A stretch of DNA of 64,000 nucleotides from Isoetes taiwanensis (lineage: Eukaryota > Streptophyta > Lycopodiopsida > Isoetales > Isoetaceae): positions 1-64,000 of the forward strand of contig JAJEKV010000775.1 of NCBI GenBank assembly GCA_021234155.1. The letters are read 5' to 3'. Position numbers and translations under genes: made by a program. Below, one piece after another: positions 55,703 to 64,000 of this stretch. Numbering within the stretch: position 1 is the stretch's first letter; each line of letters starts with the position of its first letter. The notes beneath the pieces were generated by a model. That model had not been told where the DNA came from and did no database searches. It saw only the letters and a program-made list of their open reading frames with translations.

Positions 55703-55732
55703 AAATAAGTGTGTTTCATTTTAAACTTTGTT
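55703..55732 (-). repeat. Right terminal inverted repeat of the 8.8-kb element
   Basis: The complement of this 30-base block matches 46922-46951 at 28 positions. TTCC follows at 55733-55736, as it precedes the left end. Confidence 0.8.
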
Positions 55733-55736
55733 TTCC

Positions 55737-56200
55737 CCCTAAGACCCTCTTTTTGTTTGAGTGCATAGTCATATGGGGGATGTCTTTGGGCATCGAGAGC
55801 TATTGGATGGGCATATTTATGAATTGTGCTTTACTCCGGGCCATAGATAGCAATCCTTGTTTGTGGGGTCTAGTCCCATAAGATGGGATATAATGTGTAG
55901 AAAAGTTGGCGATGTACTGTAAGGTTTAGAGCAAATATATTTAAGGATGTTAATTTGAAATTGTACAATTGAAAGAAAGGAAAAACAAAAGGACGAGAAT
56001 ATCTCATCGGAGAAAAGTTTGTGGAACTCCCTGACTAGGTTGCCAATAGCTTTTGGTAACTTGCTAACAACGTTTTCTAGCTTGGACAAAGGTTCAATGG
56101 ACGCCAACTTTATAATACAGGTAAAACCTTATTTTGTTTAATGGCTCTATCCAACTAATTTAACGAAATACGATGCCATAATTGAATTAACTTGGTTACT
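55737..56200. other. No gene seen
   Basis: AT-rich flank of the element with one minus-strand 96-codon frame (56107-55817) that lacks conserved features. Confidence 0.4.
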
Positions 56201-56920
56201 GCTATCATTATGCGTGTGGCATTGGGTGCCGTGAAAGTTGCTTCTCGCTTATGGCAGCTATGTTGGCTTTTGGAGGTGCCAAAAATTCCATGCCAATGAT
56301 TAAATCATACTTGCCTATATTCATGATTTTTGCCCCTATAGTTGCTCCTGGCAACTATATCTCCATGTTAAGCCTATGACCTTGTGTATTTCTAATTGAC
56401 CTATTTGCCAATACTATTGTCTAAGCTTAGATTTCAAGGGTGAAAATTGCAATATTTCTGCCATCCTAGCACATGCAAAATTCTGAGTACTTCACATACC
56501 CATGAGAATGACAAAAGATCTAAAACTTTATTTTGCCCGTGGCGGATATAACAGTGGACTGGCTTGGCTATCTACAATCTCAGTTTCTATAGCAGCAGAA
56601 TTATGGGACTCACCTTCAATAAAATCCTTCGATCAAGCTGGGTAATGTCTCCCAATCCACTTCCGCAACGACCCTTGAGTCATGTGCATCATGTAAAGAC
56701 AATCCTGCATTCGGTGACCCAAGCATTGAAAGCATGATTTATCCCTCCTAAGTTGTTCCTTTATTTCCTATGGAATAGTTTGAAGTATTTGTTGCACTGT
56801 GTCGGTAAGGTCGTCAAGCACTGAAACCAACCTTTTTGCATTTCTCTAGTACGATGGCTGCAATGAAGATCCCCGACTAGGAGATCTATGCCTATATGTA
56901 TGACCTCCCACCATTATGAT
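56200..56920 (-). pseudogene. Gypsy gag zinc knuckle and protease remnant
   Basis: On the minus strand DKSCFQCLGHRMQDCL (about 56755-56705) is a C-x2-C-x3-H-x4-C zinc knuckle, preceded by a QQILQTIP helix. Further on, NIGKYDLIIGMEFLAPPKAN (56320-56260) is the C-terminal protease motif of Gypsy elements, related to LIGMEYLGPKGA in the remnant at the window start. The active-site DSG is not clear. Plus-strand frames here are shadows. The element may extend upstream to about 59 kb. Confidence 0.55.
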
Positions 56921-59900
56921 TGTTAGACAACCCTTCAATTTGCCAGACAACCCTTCAATAGCTAGCCTCTTTGTTATCGCCTATACATATAAACAGATTC
57001 GCATAAACCTGTCAGTGTAGGCAATTCTGACAAATTCATTTGTTCCAACCTGTAAAAGACCTAAATTTTCTGATACTTATGTGCGCAGGGAATATAATGG
57101 GCTTGAAAAGCCTTACCAACTCCTCGAACTTGCATTTGTTCCTCGTGAGGCTATTAGCTTAAAATTTCCACCAAATCCGAGTGGGTCCGGTGAGGCTAGT
57201 GGTGGCCACCTTCACCGTGTTCTTGTCTGCCATTCCATAAGAGGTACCAAACTCTTATATCTCGTCCAATCAAAATTCAGCATCCGTACCAGAATTGTGC
57301 AAGCTTTCGGTTCTTCCAGATGCTTATCATTGCAGAATCGACAATTTTATGGTAGTCCTTTTTATTTGAGTTCTCAAGTTTAGTTTCAGAGTGCAAAGGG
57401 TTGTTAAAGTCAGAACCAGAGAGAAGTCTGATAATATCGCTTACGCTTATCAATGCCTGCGTTTGAGATCCCTTATGGGTGTAGGTGGTCGATGCATCGG
57501 ATTGGATTCCATAGTAGGTATGGCAGGCCCATACTCGGGAACCATAGATGGATGGTTGCTATCCTGATTAGAGGAAATAATTGCATATTGAAATGAACCA
57601 ACTTTATAAGATTTCATACACAATAATCAGCCACATTATTGCTATTCACTAGACCGAGAAAAAACAAAATATTTATATTAATAGAAAATCAACATATAAT
57701 TTTTTCATCTGGTATATTACAATATTGATTGATCATATATAACAAGATTAATGTATGTTATATCATTGATGAGGAGATGGTGGCTGGAGACATTCTCATT
57801 GGCACAAAACTGCCACACCGGGGTTGGAGATAGTGGCCAAGGTCGTCGATATTGGCTCTAGATGCTGCATAGAAAATGGCCCAATGACCAAGGTCTTCAT
57901 GTCCATCCAAGGTGCAAAGTTCTACCCAAGAGTTGTTAGAGTTAAATCCCTTTTAACAAGGACAATAGTGACTTGGCGGGATGGTACTTTCTTATCTTCT
58001 GCCAACCTGGACAAAGCTCTCAATGCCCAGCAAGAGTAATTGCCCTGTGAGGATAAATCCTCGGCAAGAAAGGAACCTCTTCTTCTTGAAAAGCAGAGAG
58101 GAAGAACCTAGTGATGTGGTTACCTAAGGCAACAGTCCAAGGAAATACCGTTATATCCACCTCTTTATCCAAATCCACCGTGGGTCAATCCTGATTTTGC
58201 TCTTCGTGCTCTTCTTCCTGGTACACCATGTTGTCCTCAGTAATCCCCTCACTCCATTCATCGTGCTCATTAGAAATTTCGGCATCATTCATATCAGATA
58301 TGTGGGATCCCAGAGTAGTGAAATCTTTCTGCTTTGGTGCATTCACAAGTCTTGCATGACCAAGGTCCTCAAATCAAGGAGTATAATTTGCACCGATTCA
58401 CTTGACTGTGGCTTATAGGCAAGAGTTTATTGCACAGATGGTGGAAGCTCTTGCAGTGTAAAGTCCACAAATTGGTCCATGCAATACTCGGCAAGCTTAT
58501 AGAGTATATGAGCTATTTTCTTGCTTAGCATGCCGAATTCCCTATACATCAAAACCATATCATCAGAAAGTAAGTAGGCCTAGCAATTGAAATACACGGA
58601 AGGTAATATGTCAAGGCCCCATAATTTGGATGCTTCAATCTATCTATGGGCATCTTATTGCTAATCATTCCACCTTTAATAATCATCATTTCCTACTTCT
58701 TCATCGTCCTCTTCAGACTTAGAAAGTGGAGGTATCCCTTTTCCTTCTCAACTGTTACGTCAAGTGTATACCGCTTCCATAAGCATGGCCAAAACATAAG
58801 TCGCCTCCAAAAAAGTGTCAGGCCTGCGAGAGATAGTAGGTAACTATTTAACACTGTCGTGTAATGCCTCGGAGAATGTCACGAGATGACTTGACCTCAC
58901 CTAACATCTCATTCATCATGCTGCCAGGAAGAAGAAGTCGGGATGGATCCCATATCAACTAACACTAGGATACAATCTCATTAGAGTAGAATGCAATCCA
59001 ATTTCCATAAGTAGGATATTGGCTTGCACATAAGTAAGAAGGTCGATCTCGTTGACAAGGTGGGGTTCAAGCTGCATATGAGACCTTGGGATCCCAATGC
59101 TCGACATCGAGATACCATGCGAGACGACGTTGAGCATCCAATAGTTAGAACAAAGGTAGTCAAGGAGGAGGAGGATGAACTGCTTAAGCAACTTTAAATA
59201 CGAAGCTCTAAATTTCATTAGAGATTTGATGGGATCACCTAAGGGCCCTCCAAGCCGTCCCCAAATTTAATTGCAAACCTATTCTCAAACTTGGAGGTTG
59301 GACAAAAAGCCCTCCCTCTCCCCCTTCAAAAGCTGATAAACCTAATTATGATGGGTTGTTGAGCAGGCCAGGCATGTAACCATGAAGAGGATTGTCTAAT
59401 TCCCTATCGACTAGCTTCAGGTTCATGCACTCCATCAAGCAGGATCAGCTAAAGAACCTCCAAATTGAGCACCAAATTTTGGAGGGCGATGTTTAAATTT
59501 GATTTGGTGCAATTCACTGTCAAAATCCAAAGGCAAAACTCTGTCTTCCCTTTAATTTTGACAAATAATCCCATCAATTTGGCTGTCGGAACTTTCGGCA
59601 GTGAGAATATTGGAGAAGCATGATTGAGGCGAGAAGCTTCGTGCAAATGGAAAAGATTTTACACGTTTCCTCTCCATTTTCTTATTTTTTAGAGCAAGTA
59701 GAATAAGAAATCTATAACTTTAGAGCTGCTCTCACCTAGTTGAATACTTCTTCACTTCGTGTTGCTCATTTTCCTATACAAACTCGGTGCCACCAAAAGC
59801 ACAGACCATATGGAAGACATCATGTGTTGACATTTGCAATGTTTTATATGTATAACTAGATTTGAAAAGAGATCCTGAACTATAGAAGCCTAATGATTGC

Positions 59901-59940
59901 CTCAAATGATAGCTTAAACACGAGATATGATACCATTGAT
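56920..59940. other. Degenerate sequence, probably gag side of the Gypsy remnant
   Basis: Several ORFs of 60-100 codons on both strands, none with a domain I recognise. A plus-strand frame at about 59026-59200 (VDLVDKVGFKLHMRPWDPNA, ending in EEEDELLKQL) has coding-like composition. The region could combine decayed gag with other old insertions. Confidence 0.25.
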
Positions 59941-59945
59941 TGCAT

Positions 59946-61492
59946 TCAGCTAACACAACTGACAAGGCTACTCCTGTGGGCATTCATATTTCTACCTCCG
60001 ATGCTTGGGATATTATCATAGAAGGGCTGCGAAAGCATTTGTTTTCGTGGAATACTGCTAAGCTCTCTCTGCCAGCACGAATAACTGTTGCTAAGCATGT
60101 TTTAAGTGATTCCCATGTCTATATGGCCTCTGCCCTTCTGGCTTCTCAGTCAAAATTTCAGTTGATTGTTACCATTGTCCATAATTTTATTTGGGGGGGA
60201 CGAGGAGCATGCTGTGGTCAAGGTTGCATGGTCCAAATGCACTAGGCCAAAATTTGCAGGTGGTTTGGGTATGTATGACTTCCATCTGCAGAGTAAGATT
60301 CTGATTTTTAAGTTCATTTGGAGGATCCTTAGGGATATGCTTGACTCACCTGGAATGAGGTTGATGAAGCAGTCACTTGCACATTATGTTCCCTTTGGGA
60401 AAGCTTCGTTAAAACCTCTTTTTCCTTGAAGTCTCTTTTATCAGCTATGCCCTTTTCCTAATGCCTCCCCTTTTTTGAAAGGCTTGCTGGAGTCTTGGGA
60501 GATAATACGGACCTTATTTCGTATTGATCTTGTTGCATGTCATCAGTTGAGTGCCCCTTGTTGGTGGATACCTGTGAAAAATAATCTTCCACTTTGTGAT
60601 CCATTAAACTCCTTACCTTTGGAGGTTAGCGAGGAATCTTAGCCGATTCGGCATGGTATGATTCTGGCCAATTAGCAACATGGCAAATCTTTCAAACAAA
60701 ATTCTTATTGTCTCGATGGGATAGATCTATTTGGCAAAAGGTTGCTAGTACTCTGTCATTGGTTGCTCCAGAGGCTATTGAAGTGTGCATGTGGGTTTCT
60801 CACAAAAGTGTGCACGAGCATAGGCTTGTGAGCTCTGTGTATAGGTTGCTGGTCAATGGTGATATCCTTCTGCAATCCACTAAGTGGTCCCTTCAGCTCT
60901 CACCTCCTAGTTGGAGACGAATGTGGACTTGGGCTTGGGATAAACTACTCCATCCTAAGGTGGTTGTGTTTTGGTGGCAGATTCTTCACAGATGCCCGCA
61001 TGTGAATGTGCTTGTCCACAGATTTGATCCTCAAGTGTCAGCACTCTGCCCACTGTGCAAGCAAAGGGACGAGACCATTGAGCATTGTTTCTTTTTATGT
61101 GATCAGCTCCGACTGTTTGGTCTTGGGCTTTCTCTTTTCATGTGACATTGACAAGTCGGCCAAGTGCTTACGGCTATTTATCGATACTTGGAATAAGTTG
61201 TGGAGCCAAGCATTTCATTTAGCATCCAGGGATGGTTCTTTGTGGTCTATCAGGCTTGAGAAGGTGTGTATCTTCGGGGTTTGGATATTCCTCTAGAATC
61301 GTTAAGGCCTACCATTGTTCTTCGCTTGCTCCTGCCAAGCGACAGTTGATATTTGAGTCCTATTTGAATGTGTTGTCTTATGCATAGGCTGGTGGTTTTA
61401 CTCAGTGGATCATGATTATCCTCTGCGATTTTATTCCCTTATATCTGGCTTTTGGCTTGGGGTTTCAATAAAGTTTGTCGTTCTTCAAAAAA
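59946..61492 (+). pseudogene. LINE (L1-type) ORF2 3' end with zf-RVT domain and poly(A)
   Basis: Plus-strand pieces follow the C-terminal third of plant LINE ORF2. They include LRKHLFSWNTAKLSLPARIT, SALLASQSKFQLIV and FIWGG (59985-60200), then GGLGMYDFHLQSKILIFKF (60255-60320). The zinc-finger reverse-transcriptase-associated domain reads WTWAWDKLLHPKVVVFWWQI, CPLCKQRDETIEHCFFLC (60925-61105). It ends with an AATAAAG-like signal and a 12-base A run at 61488-61499. The polymerase and endonuclease parts are missing (5' truncation) and there are several stops. Confidence 0.75.
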
Positions 61493-61663
61493 AAAAAACA
61501 AACCGACAATAGTTGCCCCTACCATAAAAAGGACTGTCTCATTCTAATTCTATTGCTAATGGTAGAAGTGGCAATGTTGGACCAAGAGGAAGATGATGTT
61601 ATCCTTCTCCATGCACAACAGAATATCTAAAATTTTGAGCTCTAGCTTAGATGTATTTCAAAT

Positions 61664-61703
61664 GGCGCGCGCGCACACACATACACACACACGCACACAC
61701 ACA
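61664..61703. repeat. (CA)n microsatellite
   Basis: GCGCGCGCACACACATACACACACACGC-type dinucleotide run of about 40 bases; alternating purine-pyrimidine. Confidence 0.9.
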
Positions 61704-61961
61704 GAGCTACATTCTCATATCACGCAATGTCATGAATGCCTCTCTCAATGCTACGATGGGAGGAGAATCATATCATAATATCTACACAATGCAACATCAC
61801 ATCCTACCAACGACATCTTTTTTATATTATAAAATTATAGCATGTGTCTTCAATGGAGCCCTAGATCGGACGGTCGAGGATTTGATTGACCAACGGTGGA
61901 GATGATATATGCGTGTCTTCAACTAAAATTGCTATGACTTCAATATGATTCCTAATTCACG

Positions 61962-63345
61962 GTCAAATGATGAAAGGAAAAGGGAAAAAGGGAAGGGGAA
62001 AAGGAGAGTGGAAAGGGAAAAGGGAAAAGGGGAGAAAGGACAAAAGGAAAGGGGAAAGCAAAGGAAAGAGGAGAAATGACAATAGAAAAAAAAAGGAAAA
62101 GAAAAAAAGAAATAAAAAGGGGAAGAAGGAAAGGAATAAAAAAAAAAGGTAAGGAAGAAAAAAAAAAAAGAGAAGGAGAAAAGGAAAAGGAAAAGAAAAA
62201 AAGGAAGAAGAAAAGGGATAAAAAAGGAATAGGGGAGGGAATGGGAAAAAAGGGAAAGAGAAGGGTAACAAGTAAGGGTGGGGAAAAGGAGAAAAAGGTA
62301 AAAGGGAAAATAAAGAAAAGGTTGGGGAAGAAGATGAACAAAGCTTATGGGAAAAGGAAAAGGAAAAGGAAAAAGAAAAAGAGGGAAAAGGCAAAAGAGG
62401 GCTTGGGAAAGAGAAAAGAAAAAGGGAAAAAGAAAGGGAAGTGGAAAAAGGGAAGAAAAGAGGGAAGGGTGAAGAACCAAGGAAAACAGAATCAAAAAGA
62501 GCAAAATCTAAAAGAGAGAGGGAAAGGATGGAAAAGGGAGGAAAAGGGTGGAGAGGAAGGTAGAATAGGGCAAAGGGTAGGAGCAAGGAATAGATAAAGA
62601 ATAAAATAAGAATAGATTTTTAGGCGCCCAAAGAGGAAGGCGAAAGCAAAAGACCTTTGGAAAAAAGGAAGACGGAAAGAGGTGAGGAAATGGGGAAAAG
62701 ACAGGAAAAAGGAGTATGAAGGAAGAGGAAAAAAAAAAAAAGAAAAAGGGAAAGGGGAAAGGAGAAAGTGGAAAGGGGAAAAGGGGAAGAGGATGGGGAA
62801 AGAAGGGAAAAAGGGGCACATAAAAAGGTTAAAAGATACAAAGGGAATGGAAAGAGGCATATAGAAAAAGACAAAGGAAGGGGAAAGGGAAAATGAAAAA
62901 AAAGGAAGATGAAAAGGGAAAAAAAAAAGGGAAAAAGAACCACGAGCAAAACGAAGGGGTGGGGGAAAGTATGAAAAGTGGAAAGTTGAAAGAAAAAAGG
63001 AAGGCGAAAAAAGGAAAAAAAGGAAGGAAAGCAAAAAAGGGCATAAGGAGGAAAGGGGAGGGAAATGGAAAAAAAAGATGGGAAAAGGGCCAGGAAGAGG
63101 AAAGTGGGAAAAGGAAGAAAAGGCACATGAAAAAGGTAAGCAAAAGAGAACAAAAAAAATGCATGGAAATGGGAAAGAGAAAAGGAAAGGGAAAAGGAAG
63201 AGGAAGAGGAGAGGGGGGAAAAGAAAAGGAAAAAAGGGTAAGTGGCAAAAGGAAGGGAAAAAGGCAAATCTAAAAAGAGAAAAAAAAAAAGGGGAAGGGG
63301 AAGGAAGGTAAAGGGAGGGAGAAGGGGGTTAGAAAAAAGAAAAAA
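61962..63345 (+). repeat. 1.4-kb polypurine tract
   Basis: Nearly 1.4 kb of almost only A and G on the plus strand, in units such as GGGAAAAGG, AAAGGAAAAG and GAAAAAAGG, broken by rare C/T. It has no period strong enough to call one satellite unit. All ORFs in it (Lys/Arg/Gly/Glu-rich on plus, Phe/Ser/Pro/Leu-rich on minus) are products of composition. Confidence 0.9.
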
Positions 63346-63386
63346 GGGAGAATGAATAAAGGGAGAATTTAAAGGTTCCTAATTTA

Positions 63387-63405
63387 TGCCCAGCAACGCT
63401 GGGCA
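63387..63405. repeat. Short perfect hairpin
   Basis: TGCCCAGC-AAC-GCTGGGCA: 8-bp arms and a 3-base loop just after the polypurine tract. It could be a remnant of a small element end or a transcription-related hairpin; function unknown. Confidence 0.4.
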
Positions 63406-63649
63406 CCATTACTAGTACCACCTAATGTTTAAAATTATCATTAATTTGGGGACAAGTATTGCAAGTTTTTAATAACATGTTCGAATTCTATTATCTTAAT
63501 TCACAATTACAAAAGTGCATATCATCCTACTTATGGAGTAGACAACATTTCATAACATTACATGATATCATATTATTTGGCACACCTTAGGATATCATAG
63601 CCTTCTTCCTTATATTCTGAGGTATTGTAACTCTCACATTTCAATCTGA

Positions 63650-63906
63650 AATAGTTTGAGAAGCAATGACCTTCTGAACTTGATGATCCTTGGCTACAAC
63701 TGATTGATCCCAATATGTCCACACAGTTGTACAGAATTCAGGCTCTGGCTGAAATCGGGAAAGGAGGTTAGCACAGCCTTTTAATGATCCCCATGTCTAA
63801 ATGGTACCCACCAAGTAATGGTACAATGAACCAGCAGACCCCAATATGTCATGGAAGGTATTCCATTGGTTTGGTAATGAAGGGTAGAAGCTCAATATAT
63901 CTGGAT
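63650..63906 (-). CDS. Two spliced exons of an unidentified protein
   Basis: Exon a (63906-63814) follows an excellent acceptor (CTAACTGCAG) and ends at donor GTGGGT. Exon b starts at 63748 after TTTCCCGATTTCAG. The join keeps the frame: PDILSFYPSLPNQWNTFHDI, SAGSLYHYL, then PEPEFCTTVWTYWDQSVVAK. The in-frame join across a short intron (63749-63813, 65 bases) argues for a real gene whose 5' part lies beyond the window. The protein family is not recognised. Confidence 0.3.
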
Positions 63907-64000
63907 CTGCAGTTAGGACAAGAAAAGTTCCATGCATAATTATAATGACAACTCTTTAACAACAATTATATATATCTGTATCAACTCCCGATGTAATAAA

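Larger units (their letters stand above)
46922..55732. mobile_element. 8.8-kb TIR transposon with ParB-methyltransferase and DUF7869-like genes
   Basis: The element is 8,811 bp between 28/30-matching 30-bp inverted repeats, flanked on both sides by TTCC (probable 4-bp target duplication). Two divergent genes share a promoter region near 51.9 kb: a minus-strand ParB-like/DNA-methyltransferase-like gene (47405-51835) and a plus-strand DUF7869-like, probably transposase, gene (52269-55262). About 27 palindromes of the GGTATAAATTTATACC type lie in its non-coding parts and I noticed none elsewhere in the window. Both genes contain stops and frameshifts, and a 447-bp retroposon has inserted into the minus-strand gene, so this copy is not autonomous. 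Confidence 0.75.

Noticed and set aside
61932-63311. Many long ORFs, Lys/Arg/Glu-rich on plus and Phe/Ser/Pro/Leu-rich on minus
   Set aside because: They follow directly from the near-pure purine composition of one strand. All frames are open and no domain appears.

Overview
This window looks like nuclear DNA of a land plant with a large, transposon-rich genome. The reasons are Ty1/Copia and chromodomain Ty3/Gypsy retrotransposons of plant type, a fragment related to FtsZ (used for plastid division in plants), and plant-like introns (GTAAG donors, CTAAC-type branch sites). The DIRS-like element and the two unusual DNA-transposon-like elements make me lean towards a fern, lycophyte, bryophyte or gymnosperm rather than a flowering plant. 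That is inference; the sequence does not name the species.

Layout. 0-8.3 kb: minus-strand remains of a Ty3/Gypsy-like gag-protease unit, with TATA boxes and four copies of a cruciform-forming repeat upstream. 8.3-12 kb: a decayed plus-strand DIRS-like (tyrosine-recombinase) retrotransposon with RT, RNase H and recombinase segments and hairpin/split repeats at its 3' end. 12-22.4 kb: the least transposon-like part, with minus-strand spliced exons of an unknown protein, an FtsZ-like pseudogene, a WD40 gene and a 0.6-kb segmental duplication. 22.4-45.8 kb: one minus-strand Copia element split by two nested insertions. The first is a 10.8-kb TIR-like element (25.1-35.9 kb) carrying a transposase-like gene and an FCP1-phosphatase-like gene. 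The second is a chromodomain Gypsy (37.9-45.6 kb) that itself carries a 239-bp MITE. 46.9-55.7 kb: an 8.8-kb element with 30-bp terminal inverted repeats. 55.7-64 kb: a minus-strand Gypsy gag-protease remnant, a LINE 3' end, a 1.4-kb polypurine tract and two spliced exons of an unidentified minus-strand gene.

The main result is the 46.9-55.7 kb element. Its termini match 28/30 as inverted repeats and are flanked by TTCC on both sides. It carries two divergent genes. The plus-strand gene resembles the DUF7869 family (DDE/RNase H-fold transposase is my inference). The minus-strand multi-exon gene encodes a ParB-like domain followed by a DNA methyltransferase-like domain. About 27 copies of the 16-bp palindrome GGTATAAATTTATACC or near variants sit in the promoter region, in four of the putative introns and at the stop codon of the minus-strand gene, often at 29-32 bp spacing. 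A ParB-methyltransferase protein beside iteron-like palindromes suggests a self-recognition or self-methylation system carried by a transposon. I know of no description of this in plants, but could not search.

Nearly all coding regions here are broken by stops and frameshifts, so most calls rest on short conserved motifs read across frames.
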